A stretch of DNA of 36,476 nucleotides from an uncultured Opitutia bacterium (GTDB lineage: Bacteria; Verrucomicrobiota; Verrucomicrobiia; Opitutales; UBA953), in NCBI GenBank assembly GCA_903889525.1, contig CAISXT010000116.1, positions 1 to 36,476 on the forward strand. The letters run 5' to 3'. The position numbers and the translations under genes are program-made. This document shows positions 25,609 through 34,249 of this stretch, one piece after another. The notes beneath the pieces are model-generated. The model worked only from the letters and a program-made list of their open reading frames with translations. It ran no database searches and was not told the DNA's origin. The stretch's first letter is position 1, and each line of letters opens with the position of its first letter.

Positions 25609-28600
25609 TCAGTTGCGGTCCGGAGTGCCGGTGCCAGTGCCAAGTCGGACATCCAAGCACAAGCCCTGCATTTCCTTCATGAGAACGTTGAATGACTGGG
25701 GAGTGCCGCTGACGAGGGTGTTATCACCCTTGACGAGCTGCTCGTAGATTTTGGTACGTCCGGCAACGTCGTCGGACTTAACCGTGAGGAGTTCCTGTAG
25801 CGTGTAGGCGGCACCGTAAGCCTCGAGGGCCCACACTTCCATTTCGCCGAAGCGCTGGCCACCGTACTGGGCTTTACCGCCCAGGGGCTGCTGCGTAATC
25901 AAGCTGTAGGGACCGGTCGCACGAGCGTGAATCTTGTCCGCGACAAGGTGATTCAGCTTCATCATGTAGATGTAGCCGACCACGACGTCCTGGTCGAAAG
26001 CTTCGCCAGTATGGCCGTTGATGAGCATCGCCTTGCCGGTTTCTGGCAGTTCGGCTTGCTTGAGATATTCGCGAATCTGCTTCTCGGGAATGCCGTCGAA
26101 GATGGGGGTGGCCATCTTCAGGCCGAGCTTGGAGCAAGCCCAACCGAGGTGCGTTTCGAGAACCTGACCGACGTTCATGCGAGAAGGAACGCCGAGCGGA
26201 TTAAGGCAGATGTCGACGGGGGTACCGTCGGCGAGGTAAGGCATGTCTTCTACTGGCACAATGCGGGCGACGACGCCCTTATTGCCGTGGCGACCGGCCA
26301 TCTTGTCGCCGACCTGGATTTTCCGCTTGGTCGCGATGTAGACCTTAACATTTTTGATCGCGCCGCCTTCATCGATGCCCTGTTCAATGGCTTCGACCTT
26401 ACGGGCGCGTTCCTGCTCAAGTTCGTCAAAGCGGCGATGATAGCCGTCGACAATCTGGCGGATCTTCTGCTTCACGGGGGAATCGTTCATCTCGATGGAT
26501 CGAGAGACCGACGCCAGGCGGCGCAGCAGGGTCTTGGTAATCTTGCGGTTGGCCGGGATGATAGCCTCGCCGGTCTCGGAGTTCTTAACGTCGAGCGGAA
26601 TCTTCTCGCCGAGCAGGATATTCGAGAGGGACTCCGTCATCTCTTCGCGGAGGCGGGAATCAGCGGTGCGGTACTCTTCGTTAACCTTCTTAAGAGCCCG
26701 GCGCTGATCGTTAGGCGAGAGGCGGCCGTCGTCCTTATCGGTACGAGAGGAAACCTTTACATCCATGATGATGCCAGAGATACCGGAGGGTACGCGGAGG
26801 GAAGTATCCTTAACGTCGCGAGCCTTCTCACCGAAGATGGCGCGGAGGAGCTTCTCTTCAGGAGCCAAGTCGCCTTCGCTCTTCGGGGTAATTTTCCCGA
26901 CGAGAATGTCGTCCGGCTTAACTTCGGCACCGATGCGGATAACCCCGTCGCGGTTGAGGTTGCGCAGGGCTTCCTCACCGAGGTTCGGAATGTCACGCGT
27001 GATTTGTTCTGGCCCAAGTTTGGTGTCGCGAGCGGTGACTTCGAACTCCTCAATGTGAACCGAGGTGAAAACATCGTCCGTCAGCATCCGCTCGGAGAGC
27101 AGGATCGCGTCTTCGAAGTTGTAGCCGTTCCACGGCATGAAGCCGACTAGGACATTGCGTCCAAGGGCGAGCTCGCCCTTATCGGTAGCGGCGCCGTCAG
27201 CGATGATGTCACCTAGTTTCACCTTGTCTCCGCGGCGGACGAGGGGGCGCTGGTTGAAGCACGTGGACGAGTTGGTCTTGAGGAACTTGCGGAGGTCGTA
27301 GACGTAGATGCCCTTCGAAGGCTCGCTCTTGAACTTCTTATTCTCAAGTTGAGCCGCGACTACTTCACCGTCCTTGGTGACGACGATGCGGCGCGAATCT
27401 GCAGCGGCGACGATGCCTGGACCCTCGGAGACGATCACCGTCTTAGAGTCGATGGCGACGCGACGTTCGAGGCCGGTTCCCACGTATGGGGCTTCGGTGA
27501 CGACGAGCGGCACGCCCTGACGCTGCATGTTAGAACCCATCAGCGCGCGATTAGCATCGTCATGCTCCAGGAAAGGAATGAGGGCGGCGGCAACAGAAAC
27601 AACCTGTTGCGGAGAGACGTCCATGTAGTCGACGTCTTCGGGGTCGACCTCGAGGATGTCGTCGCGGAATCGGACGGTGACCTTGCCCTTCAGGCGGCTG
27701 GCGTCATCGAGTTCTGAGTTAGCCTGAGCGACCTTAAATTTCTCTTCCTGGTCCGCCGTCATGAACTCGACCTGGCTGGAGACCTTGCCGCGCACCACCT
27801 TGCGGTACGGGGCTTCGATGAAGCCGAACTCGTTAATGCGGGCGTAAGTGGACAACGAATTGATGAGACCGATGTTCGGACCTTCCGGGGTCTCGATTGG
27901 GCAAATGCGCCCGTAGTGGGAAGGATGAACGTCGCGGACTTCAAAGCCCGCACGGTCACGGTTGAGGCCGCCGGGCCCGAGGGCGGAGAGACGACGCTTA
28001 TGCGTCAGCTCAGCCAGAGGATTGATCTGGTCCATCAGCTGAGACAGCTGGCTTCGTGCGAAGAATTCGCGAATCGCGTTACCGAAAGGCTTCGGGTTGA
28101 CCAGCTTCTGCGGGGTGATGGAGTCGACGCTCTGGTCGTACTCGTTGATACGAGCCTTGACCGTCTTAACGACGTTCTTCAGGCCAGCACGACACTGATT
28201 CGCGAGTAATTCACCGACGTTGCGGACGCGGCGGGAGCCAAGGTGATCGATGTCATCGATGGCACCATCGCCTGCGCTAAGTTTACAAAGCAACTTGGTC
28301 GCCTCAACGATGTCCTCAGGCGTGATTGTGCGAGTATCAAGTGAGACGTTGAGGCTGAGCTTCTGATTCAGCTTATAGCGACCGACGCGACCGAGGTCGT
28401 AACGCAGCGGATCCTGGAACAGGCGCTGCATGTGGGCGCGGGCGCCCTTGACGTTGACGGGTTCGCCGGGGCGAAGCTTGCGGAAGATTTCCTTAAGCGC
28501 TTCTTCTTCGTTCCGGACAGCACCGATATCTTTACGCAGGGAAAGAATGATCGAACCATTATCGAAGGCGGTATCGAAAACGCCGAACTTCTGCTTCGGG

Positions 28601-29406
28601 AGTTGTTTGTGGATTTCCTTCAGCGTCTCCCGGGAGAGTTTATCGTACTGCTTGGCGACGACCTTGCCGGTCTCGACGTCGACAATCGGATCGGCGTAGA
28701 CGAGGTGGGAGAGCTCTTCCGGATCCAGCTCAAGGGCGGCCTTGGCGGTCAATTCGCGGTGCTCGTAGAAAAGGGCAAGGATGTCCTTGTCGTCCTTATA
28801 ACCGAAGGCGCGCAGCAAGGTCGTGACGAGGAACTTACGGCGACGGCGGCGGCGATCGAGGTAGACCCAGAGCAAGTCATTCTGGTCGAACTGAACTTCG
28901 ATCCAGGTGCCGCGGTCGGGGATAATCCGAAAAGCATGCAGCATCTTGCCGCTCGTGTGAGCGGACTCTTCGAAGCAGATACCAGGGCTGCGGTGCAGCT
29001 GGGAGACGACGACGCGCTCGGCGCCATTGACGATGAAAGAGCCCCGATCGGTGATCATGGGGATTTCGCCCATGAGGATTTCTTCGTCCTTAAAGGCACC
29101 CTTTTCGCGAAGGCGGAGCTTCAGCATCACGGAGATCGCGTAAGTCGTGCCTTCGCGGATGCATTCAAGTTCGGTCTGCTTAGGCAGGACCAAGCCGTAC
29201 TCGAGATACTCGAGACGGAAGTTGCCGTTGTTGCTCTCCACCGGGAAGGCCTCGCGGAACACGGCGTCGAGCCCGACGTTCTTGCGGGCGGACGCGGTCT
29301 CGTCCAATTGCAGGAAATCGTTGAACGAGAAGATCTGGTTCTCGATCAGGTTGGGCGGAGGGATTACTTCGCGTAGTTTACCGAAGTTTTTGCGCTCTTG
29401 AGGCAT
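25609..29406 (-). CDS. rpoB: DNA-directed RNA polymerase subunit beta
   Basis: The beta subunit is 1265 residues and begins [10 protein letters not shown], in place of the longer N-terminus of E. coli. The rifampicin pocket lies at about 449-475 and reads [20 protein letters not shown] in its core. [13 protein letters not shown] is conserved, with the counterparts of H526, R529 and S531 unchanged. Ile replaces Asn518 and Ala replaces Ser522 in E. coli numbering. The C-terminal part carries the GNKGV and GRHGNKG region and ends with [21 protein letters not shown] as usual. It is 35 bp upstream of rpoC and follows a strong hairpin terminator after rplL, so its transcription may depend on readthrough or on a promoter in the 95 bp after that hairpin. 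Confidence 0.98.
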   Translation of the reverse strand: MPQERKNFGKLREVIPPPNLIENQIFSFNDFLQLDETASARKNVGLDAVFREAFPVESNNGNFRLEYLEYGLVLPKQTELECIREGTTYAISVMLKLRLREKGAFKDEEILMGEIPMITDRGSFIVNGAERVVVSQLHRSPGICFEESAHTSGKMLHAFRIIPDRGTWIEVQFDQNDLLWVYLDRRRRRRKFLVTTLLRAFGYKDDKDILALFYEHRELTAKAALELDPEELSHLVYADPIVDVETGKVVAKQYDKLSRETLKEIHKQLPKQKFGVFDTAFDNGSIILSLRKDIGAVRNEEEALKEIFRKLRPGEPVNVKGARAHMQRLFQDPLRYDLGRVGRYKLNQKLSLNVSLDTRTITPEDIVEATKLLCKLSAGDGAIDDIDHLGSRRVRNVGELLANQCRAGLKNVVKTVKARINEYDQSVDSITPQKLVNPKPFGNAIREFFARSQLSQLMDQINPLAELTHKRRLSALGPGGLNRDRAGFEVRDVHPSHYGRICPIETPEGPNIGLINSLSTYARINEFGFIEAPYRKVVRGKVSSQVEFMTADQEEKFKVAQANSELDDASRLKGKVTVRFRDDILEVDPEDVDYMDVSPQQVVSVAAALIPFLEHDDANRALMGSNMQRQGVPLVVTEAPYVGTGLERRVAIDSKTVIVSEGPGIVAAADSRRIVVTKDGEVVAAQLENKKFKSEPSKGIYVYDLRKFLKTNSSTCFNQRPLVRRGDKVKLGDIIADGAATDKGELALGRNVLVGFMPWNGYNFEDAILLSERMLTDDVFTSVHIEEFEVTARDTKLGPEQITRDIPNLGEEALRNLNRDGVIRIGAEVKPDDILVGKITPKSEGDLAPEEKLLRAIFGEKARDVKDTSLRVPSGISGIIMDVKVSSRTDKDDGRLSPNDQRRALKKVNEEYRTADSRLREEMTESLSNILLGEKIPLDVKNSETGEAIIPANRKITKTLLRRLASVSRSIEMNDSPVKQKIRQIVDGYHRRFDELEQERARKVEAIEQGIDEGGAIKNVKVYIATKRKIQVGDKMAGRHGNKGVVARIVPVEDMPYLADGTPVDICLNPLGVPSRMNVGQVLETHLGWACSKLGLKMATPIFDGIPEKQIREYLKQAELPETGKAMLINGHTGEAFDQDVVVGYIYMMKLNHLVADKIHARATGPYSLITQQPLGGKAQYGGQRFGEMEVWALEAYGAAYTLQELLTVKSDDVAGRTKIYEQLVKGDNTLVSGTPQSFNVLMKEMQGLCLDVRLGTGTGTPDRN

Positions 29407-29501
29407 GGCTGGTGAAGGTGGGCTCGGAGTGTCGGGATGGTTCGGTGGTGCTGACTGGTTTGCCTGGTTGGGTCGGACTAGGCGGCCGTTGGGAAAGAAA
29501 A

Positions 29502-29546
29502 AGCGGGGAGGAGCTGGCGTCCCGGAAGGGTGCTCCCCTCCCCGCT
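29502..29546 (-). terminator. Intrinsic terminator or attenuator between rplL and rpoB
   Basis: On the minus strand AGCGGGGAGG (in the arm at 29532-29546) pairs with CCTCCCCGCT (in the arm at 29502-29514), with a further AGC/GCT pairing after a two-base bulge. The stem is followed at once by TTTTTCTTTCCC. It is 23 bp after the rplL stop. A partial terminator at this place would set the ratio of L7/L12 to RNA polymerase, as the attenuator does in E. coli. Confidence 0.82.
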
Positions 29547-29568
29547 CTGAAAGATGATCGTCGGAGGA

Positions 29569-29946
29569 TTACTTGACTTCGACCTCGGCCCCGGCGGCCT
29601 TGAGCTTGGTCTCGATATCCTTGGCTTCGTCCTTGGACACGCCTTCTTTGACCGGCTTGGGGGCGGTGTCGACGAGGTCCTTGGCTTCCTTGAGGCCTAG
29701 GCCAGTGATGGCACGGACTTCCTTAATGACATTGATCGGGGTAGCGCCCTTGGCCTTGAGGATGACGTCAAACGTCGTCTTCTCTTCGGCAGGAGCGGCA
29801 GCGGCGGCGCCAGCGACGGCGACGGCGACAGGAGCGGCGGCGGAAACGCCCCACTTGGTCTCGAGGTCTTTGACGAGGTTAGCGATGTCCAGGACGGACT
29901 GGGCGCTGAGCCACTCGATGACTTGGTCTTTGGTGATGTTGCTCAT
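29569..29946 (-). CDS. rplL: 50S ribosomal protein L7/L12
   Basis: The protein of 125 residues forms the mobile stalk that recruits translation factors. The N-terminal dimerisation helix (about 1-35) is followed by an Ala/Val/Gly-rich hinge (about 38-52). The globular C-terminal domain has [20 protein letters not shown] and [23 protein letters not shown], the factor-binding surface. Length and sequence are standard. It is separated from rplJ by a 153-nt spacer with hairpins and followed by a strong terminator-like stem before rpoB, so its output relative to neighbours is probably adjusted at RNA level. Confidence 0.98.
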   Translation of the reverse strand: MSNITKDQVIEWLSAQSVLDIANLVKDLETKWGVSAAAPVAVAVAGAAAAAPAEEKTTFDVILKAKGATPINVIKEVRAITGLGLKEAKDLVDTAPKPVKEGVSKDEAKDIETKLKAAGAEVEVK

Positions 29947-30002
29947 GGTATCTGTTTTCCTTGAATGGTTAGCGTCTGATGAAGGACATTTGAGGGCGCG
30001 AG

Positions 30003-30099
30003 GCCCCTAACCGGGGTTCTTTGGATGTTGGGTTGTTTTTGGTTTGGATTCCCCTCGCTCGGACGCCGCCACATGGCGACGCCTCCGCAAGGAAAGGGG
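30003..30099 (-). promoter_or_regulatory. Structured rplJ-rplL spacer (two hairpins)
   Basis: Directly after the rplJ stop the minus strand can form a long stem: GGCGTCGCC with GGCGGCGTC (30062-30083, G-U pairs included), extended by CCCCT/AGGGG at 30051-30055 and 30095-30099. A second small hairpin, CCCC-GGTTA-GGGG, lies at 30004-30016. No T-run follows either, so they do not look like terminators. They may stabilise rplL mRNA or uncouple its translation from rplJ. Confidence 0.5.
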
Positions 30100-30588
30100 T
30101 TAGGCGGCCGTCTCGTCCTTCTGGCGCTTGGCGTCCAGGAGGCGGACGATCTGCGAGGCAGGGGTGGAGAGGAGCGAGAGGAGCTGGGCGCGGATGCCAT
30201 CGAGCGAAGGCAACTTGGAGAGCGCTTCGACTTCGGACTTCGAGAGGAGCTTGGCATCGAGGACGCCAGCCTTCACTTCGAGCTTCGAGAAATCCTTGAA
30301 GAAGGAGACGAGCACCTTGGCCACACCCGTTGGATTCTTGCCACCGGTAACGAGGGCCGTGTGGCCAATCAGGTGCGGGGTCAGGTCAGGCAGGTTCGCC
30401 TGCTTGGCTGCGATGTTGAGAATACTGTTCTTAACGACGTGATACTCAGCGCCGTGAACGCGAAGCTGATCGCGCACGGAGGTGGAGTTCTCGACCGTTA
30501 CGCCCGTGAAGTTCGCGAGCAGGAGATAGTTGGAAGCAGCCAGCTGGGCGGCTACTTCGTCGACGAGGAATTGTTTTTCAGCGCGCAT
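30100..30588 (-). CDS. rplJ: 50S ribosomal protein L10
   Basis: L10 anchors the L7/L12 dimers to the large subunit at the GTPase centre. The 162-residue protein starts MRAEKQFLVDEVAAQL, has the central LLANFTGVTVENSTSVRDQLR and HTALVTGGKNPTGVAKVL segments of the family, and ends with the helix that binds L12 dimers (RAQLLSLLSTPASQIVRLLDAK). Only 27 bp separate it from rplA, so the long L10 leader that mediates autoregulation in E. coli cannot lie in the intergenic gap; it would have to lie inside rplA or be absent. Confidence 0.97.
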   Translation of the reverse strand: MRAEKQFLVDEVAAQLAASNYLLLANFTGVTVENSTSVRDQLRVHGAEYHVVKNSILNIAAKQANLPDLTPHLIGHTALVTGGKNPTGVAKVLVSFFKDFSKLEVKAGVLDAKLLSKSEVEALSKLPSLDGIRAQLLSLLSTPASQIVRLLDAKRQKDETAA

Positions 30589-30615
30589 GTTCGTAGGTTC
30601 TCGTGGTGGCGGGGG

Positions 30616-31326
30616 TTAGGCGGTCGCAACAGCGGCCGAATAGGGCTTAAGGTCAACACCCACGCCGGGGCTCATGCTGGCGCTCATGGTGATGGACTTG
30701 ATAAAACGGCCACCGGCGAAGCCTGCTGGCTGAGCTTTGACGAGAGCGAAGAGAGCAGCCTGGGCGTTCTCCGTGAGCTGGAGGGCCGTGAAAGACTTCT
30801 TGCCAATCACGATCACGATGTTGCCCGTCTTATCCATCTTGAACTCAACGCGGCCTGCCTTGACTTCCTTGATGGTCTTTGGGATGTCGTCGGAAACGGT
30901 GCCGGACTTCGGGTTGGGCATCAGGCCTTTCGGACCGAGGACACGGGCGACCTGACGGACGTCCTTCATCGCGGTGACCGTGGAGATGGCGACGTCGAAG
31001 TCGAGGAAGCCGCCGTTGACCTTGGCGATCAGGTCGGCGAGGCCGGCGTAATCGGCGCCAGCCGCGAGGGCTTCAGCGGCGTTTTCGGTAAAGGCGAGAA
31101 CCTTGATCTTTTTACCTGAGCCGTTTGGAAGGGAAACTGTGCCGCGGACCATCTGGTCCGATTGCTTCGGGTCGACACCGAGGAAGGCCGAGATTTCGAC
31201 GGTTTCGTCGAACTTAGCTCCGGGCATCTTCTTGATGATTTCCGTGGCCTGGGCCACGTCGTATTTAGCCTTCAGATCGGTGACCTGGAGGGCAGCGCGG
31301 TAACGCTTGCTGGGTTGTTTGCTCAT
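30616..31326 (-). CDS. rplA: 50S ribosomal protein L1
   Basis: L1 forms the mobile stalk at the ribosomal E-site and represses the L11 operon in well-studied bacteria. The 236-residue protein has [25 protein letters not shown] near its N-terminus. The central domain ([23 protein letters not shown] and [19 protein letters not shown]) and the RNA-binding [18 protein letters not shown] segment are also present. Length is standard. It lies 59 bp downstream of rplK and 27 bp upstream of rplJ in the conserved order. I did not identify an L1-binding leader copy with certainty. Confidence 0.98.
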   Translation of the reverse strand: MSKQPSKRYRAALQVTDLKAKYDVAQATEIIKKMPGAKFDETVEISAFLGVDPKQSDQMVRGTVSLPNGSGKKIKVLAFTENAAEALAAGADYAGLADLIAKVNGGFLDFDVAISTVTAMKDVRQVARVLGPKGLMPNPKSGTVSDDIPKTIKEVKAGRVEFKMDKTGNIVIVIGKKSFTALQLTENAQAALFALVKAQPAGFAGGRFIKSITMSASMSPGVGVDLKPYSAAVATA

Positions 31327-31385
31327 AGCGACTTTTGGTCTCCTGCGGGATGCAGTGGTTAGTTTGGTTTAGGGTTGGGTTAAAA

Positions 31386-31811
31386 TTAGCCGATGACTTC
31401 GATGCCCATCGAGCGGGCGGTGCCGGCGATCATGCGAGCAGCGTTCTCCGGATTGACGGCGTTGAGGTCCTTCTTCTTCAGCTCGACGATTTCAAGAAGC
31501 TGCTTCTTGGTGACCTTGCCGACCTTGTCTCGATTCGGGACCTTGGAGCCGCTCTCGATTTTGGCGGCCTTCTTCAGGAGCACCGAGGCGGGAGGGGACT
31601 TGAGGATGAACGTGAAAGACTTGTCTTGGTAGACGGAGATGATGACGGGCAGGATCAGGCCGGCCTGATCCTTGGTCCGCGCATTGAACTCCTTACAGAA
31701 CGCCATGATATTGACGCCCTTGGCACCCAGTGCGGGGCCGACAGGAGGAGCAGGATTAGCGGCGCCCGCGGGGAGCTGGAGCCTGATTTCGCCGACGACT
31801 TTCTTTGCCAT
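31386..31811 (-). CDS. rplK: 50S ribosomal protein L11
   Basis: L11 is part of the GTPase-associated centre and is needed for stringent-response sensing. The 141-residue protein begins [29 protein letters not shown], with the N-terminal proline-rich region bound by thiopeptide antibiotics. The 23S-binding C-terminal domain has [18 protein letters not shown] and ends with [16 protein letters not shown]. Length and motifs are standard. It starts 34 bp after the nusG stop, in the conserved nusG-rplK order. Confidence 0.98.
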   Translation of the reverse strand: MAKKVVGEIRLQLPAGAANPAPPVGPALGAKGVNIMAFCKEFNARTKDQAGLILPVIISVYQDKSFTFILKSPPASVLLKKAAKIESGSKVPNRDKVGKVTKKQLLEIVELKKKDLNAVNPENAARMIAGTARSMGIEVIG

Positions 31812-31845
31812 GGTGGTTGTTTAGATGGTTGGGTTGAAAATGAGA

Positions 31846-32415
31846 TCAGTCGCGGTCATCGCGTTCGACCTGCCAGAATTCGAGTTCGACCGGGGTAGAG
31901 CGACCGAAGATATCGACCGAAACCTCGAGCTTGCCGCGGTCCGCATCGATCTTGTCGATATTGCCGGCGAGGTTGGCGAAGGGGCCGTCGGTGATTTTGA
32001 CGCGTTCACCGATATTGAAAGTGACCTTCGGTACGACCTTGTCCGCAGCGTCGGCGACCTGTTGGAGAATCGTGTTGATCTCTTCGGTCTTGAGGGCGAC
32101 CGGGTTCTGTCCCCCGATGAGGCCGATGACGCCATCGGTGCGCTTGAGGAAACTCCAAGGAGCTTCAAGGAGCAGGCCTTCGTCATCAAACAGGCGAGCG
32201 CGCACGAAGAGATACGAAGGGTAGAGCTTCATCTCGCTCTCGCGCTTCTTGCCGTTCCGGAAATCCTTCACGGTTTTCACCGGCATGAGAATCTCGGCGA
32301 CAAAGTCACCCATCTCGTCGTCCCGGATCGCCTTGTCGAGTAAGCGCTTCACCTTGCTCTCGTTGTTGGAGAGGGTCTGGATGGTGTACCAGCGGAAATC
32401 AGAGGGGGAGGACAT
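31846..32415 (-). CDS. nusG: Transcription elongation/antitermination factor NusG
   Basis: NusG binds the RNA polymerase clamp and couples transcription to Rho or to the ribosome. The 189-residue protein has an NGN domain (WYTIQTLSNNESKVKRLL, EMKLYPSYLFVRARL and FLKRTDGVIGLIGG) and a C-terminal KOW domain from about residue 130 (FNIGERVKITDGPFANLAGNIDKID). The KOW segment is the part that contacts Rho or S10. There is no extra domain between them. It starts 8 bp after the secE stop, so the two are co-transcribed in the usual order. Confidence 0.97.
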   Translation of the reverse strand: MSSPSDFRWYTIQTLSNNESKVKRLLDKAIRDDEMGDFVAEILMPVKTVKDFRNGKKRESEMKLYPSYLFVRARLFDDEGLLLEAPWSFLKRTDGVIGLIGGQNPVALKTEEINTILQQVADAADKVVPKVTFNIGERVKITDGPFANLAGNIDKIDADRGKLEVSVDIFGRSTPVELEFWQVERDDRD

Positions 32416-32423
32416 GGGGGCAA

Positions 32424-32633
32424 TCAGCGCACGAGGTCAGTCGCGTACCGTACGAAGTTGGAGAGAGAAAAGTCACAGAAGAACACCACGGCACCCAGAA
32501 GGGCGACGGCGGTGATAACAACCAAAGTAGAGTCCACGAGCTCCTTGCCAGTAGGCCACGAGGCCTTGACGAAGACCTCGGTGATGGTCTCGTTCCAGAA
32601 GGTGCGGATAAATCCGAGGGATCTGAGGAACAT
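32424..32633 (-). CDS. secE: Preprotein translocase subunit SecE
   Basis: SecE clamps SecY in the Sec channel. From ATG 32633 it is a 69-residue, single-helix form: an amphipathic helix (FIRTFWNETITEVFVKASWPTGKELVDST) is followed by one membrane helix (about 38-55, LVVITAVALLGAVVFF). The WPT block is the family signature. A longer frame to 32687 exists, but its first residues are a translation of the tRNA-Trp gene and are not real. It lies 24 bp downstream of tRNA-Trp and 8 bp upstream of nusG. Confidence 0.95.
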   Translation of the reverse strand: MFLRSLGFIRTFWNETITEVFVKASWPTGKELVDSTLVVITAVALLGAVVFFCDFSLSNFVRYATDLVR

Positions 32634-32657
32634 GGTGACGTTGTTTGGTTTGGAGAG

Positions 32658-32733
32658 TGGCAGGACGGGAGGGAGTCGAACCCACAACCAACGGTTTTGG
32701 AGACCGCTACTCTGCCAATTGAGCTACCGTCCT
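32658..32733 (-). tRNA. tRNA-Trp (CCA anticodon)
   Basis: The minus strand folds into a full cloverleaf: acceptor AGGACGG/CCGTCCT, D-arm with GCTC/GAGT, and anticodon loop CTCCAAA with CCA. The T-arm contains GGTTCGACTCC, discriminator G is at 32661 and the 3' CCA is encoded at 32658-32660. Length is 73 nt plus CCA. It sits between tuf and secE, as in many bacteria. Confidence 0.97.
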
Positions 32734-32757
32734 GTACTGGTGGTTAAAGAGACGAAT

Positions 32758-32785
32758 GCCGGGGCCCTTTTTAGGGGGCCTCGGC
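32758..32785 (-). terminator. GC-rich hairpin downstream of tuf
   Basis: On the minus strand GCCGAGGCCC and GGGCCCCGGC form a 10-position stem with one A-C mismatch, with a TAAAAA-containing loop. What follows is ATTCGTCTCTTT, so the T-run is poor. It may be a partial terminator between tuf and the tRNA-Trp-secE-nusG unit. Confidence 0.45.
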
Positions 32786-32814
32786 ACCATGGTAGGTCGT
32801 TTTTGGTCAGGAAA

Positions 32815-34002
32815 TCACTTGGTGATTTCGAGGATCTGGCCGGCGCCGATGGTCTTGCCACCTTCGCGGAGGGCGAAGCGCTGGCCCTTTTCCATCGCGA
32901 CAGGCTTCTGGAGCTCAATCGTGATCGTGACGTTATCGCCGGGCATCACCATTTCCACGCCTTCAGGAAGCATGACGGTGCCAGTGGCATCGCAAGTTCC
33001 AAAGAAGAACTGAGGACGGTAGTTGTTCGCGAACGAAGTGTGACGGCCGCCTTCATCCTGCTTCAGGACGTAAATCTGGGCCTTGGCCACGGTGTGCGGC
33101 TTGATGCTGCCCGGCTTAGCGAGAACCTGACCACGCTCGATCTGGCTCTTTTCGATACCACGAACGAGGAGGCCGACGTTGTCGCCCGCCTGGCCCTGAT
33201 CGAGTTCCTTACGGAACATTTCGACGCCAGTAACGGTGGTCTTAAGGGTGTCGCGGAGACCGACGATTTCGATTTCTTCGCCCACCTTGATAACGCCACG
33301 CTCGATACGGCCGGTAGCGACAGTGCCGCGACCCGTGATGGAGAAGACATCTTCAACGGACATCATGAAGGGCTTATCAATTTCGCGCTTAGGCTCAGGG
33401 ATTTCGGCGTCCAGAGCAGCAAGGAGGTCTTGGATGGACTGTTCGCCTTCCGGGGTGCCATCGAGAGCGGCGGTGGCAGAGCCACGGACGATTTTGACGG
33501 CGTCTCCTTCGTAATTATACTTATTGAGAAGGTCGCGGACTTCCATCTCGACGAGGTCAATCAGGTCAGGCTCGGAAAGGTCGACCTTATTGAGCCAGAC
33601 AACGATCTTCGGCACGCCGACCTGGCGGGCGAGGAGGATGTGCTCCTTGGTCTGCGGCATGACGCCGTCAGCAGCGGAGACCACGAGGATGGCGCCATCC
33701 ATCTGGGCGGCACCGGTGATCATGTTCTTAATGAAGTCAGCGTGGCCTGGGCAATCGACGTGGGCGTAGTGGCGGTTGATGGACTCGTACTCGACGTGCG
33801 AGGCAGCGATGGTTACGGTCTTGGTGGCGTCACGCACGGTACCACCCTTAGTGATTTCCGCGTAGGACTTATTCTCGGCCAGGCCTCGACGGGCTTGGAC
33901 TGCCACGATGGCAGCGGTCGTGGTCGATTTACCATGGTCAATGTGACCGATGGTACCGACGTTGACGTGAGGCTTAGTGCGATTGAACTTCTCTTTGGCC
34001 AT
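32815..34002 (-). CDS. tuf: Elongation factor Tu with non-canonical switch I
   Basis: EF-Tu delivers aminoacyl-tRNA to the ribosome as a GTPase. The 395-residue protein has P-loop GHIDHGKS at 19-26, switch II DCPGHAD (83-89, catalytic H87) and NKVD at 138-141. Domains 2 and 3 are ordinary, with [13 protein letters not shown] and [21 protein letters not shown]. Switch I (about 47-66) differs: the usual APEEKARGITI block is replaced by [15 protein letters not shown], two residues longer than E. coli, keeping the Mg-binding Thr (T64). A similar variant exists in Planctomycetes EF-Tu from memory, so it may be a lineage trait. Position between tRNA-Thr and tRNA-Trp is classical. Confidence 0.96.
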   Translation of the reverse strand: MAKEKFNRTKPHVNVGTIGHIDHGKSTTTAAIVAVQARRGLAENKSYAEITKGGTVRDATKTVTIAASHVEYESINRHYAHVDCPGHADFIKNMITGAAQMDGAILVVSAADGVMPQTKEHILLARQVGVPKIVVWLNKVDLSEPDLIDLVEMEVRDLLNKYNYEGDAVKIVRGSATAALDGTPEGEQSIQDLLAALDAEIPEPKREIDKPFMMSVEDVFSITGRGTVATGRIERGVIKVGEEIEIVGLRDTLKTTVTGVEMFRKELDQGQAGDNVGLLVRGIEKSQIERGQVLAKPGSIKPHTVAKAQIYVLKQDEGGRHTSFANNYRPQFFFGTCDATGTVMLPEGVEMVMPGDNVTITIELQKPVAMEKGQRFALREGGKTIGAGQILEITK

Positions 34003-34048
34003 GGTTTTGGTGGTGAGGAGGTGGTTTAGGTTGGTGTGTGGAAAGTGG

Positions 34049-34124
34049 TGGAGCCCCCGACTGGAATTGAACCAGCGACCTCGTCCTTACCAAGGACGCG
34101 CTCTGCCAACTGAGCTACAGGGGC
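34049..34124 (-). tRNA. tRNA-Thr (GGT anticodon)
   Basis: The minus strand gives acceptor GCCCCTG/CGGGGGC (with a T-G pair), D-arm AGCTC/GAGC, and anticodon stem CGTCC/GGACG around the loop TTGGTAA with GGT. The T-arm has GGTTCAATTCC. CCA is encoded at 34049-34051. It lies 46 bp upstream of tuf and is probably co-transcribed. Confidence 0.97.
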
Positions 34125-34177
34125 GAACCGTCAACGTACTTAGACGCGAAGGGAAGGGTTTGAATGACCACCCAAAA

Positions 34178-34249
34178 CCCCACCGTCAAGCGGATTTTTG
34201 CAAGGGTTTTACAGCCTGTCCGGGCGCATTAGGGCCCCACCGTCAAGCG
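34178..34249. repeat. 15-bp direct repeat flanking the tuf-block upstream region
   Basis: CCCCACCGTCAAGCG occurs at 34178-34192 and again at 34235-34249, 57 bp apart. The second copy is the end of the TonB-like coding sequence; the first is in the 104-bp gap before tRNA-Thr. Read on the minus strand each copy includes TTGACG, a good -35 hexamer, but no convincing -10 follows either. The gap has no gene; I did not find a clear promoter. Confidence 0.5.

Noticed and set aside
25927-27150. Open frame of 407 codons on the plus strand
   Set aside because: Antisense to rpoB with no recognisable domain.
30025-31119. Open frame of 364 codons on the plus strand
   Set aside because: Antisense to rplJ and rplA; no independent evidence of coding.
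32634-32687. N-terminal extension of secE
   Set aside because: The extra residues are a translation of the 3' part of tRNA-Trp and its flank.
32458-34029. Open frame of 523 codons on the plus strand
   Set aside because: Antisense to tuf and running through the tRNA-Trp gene; a shadow frame.
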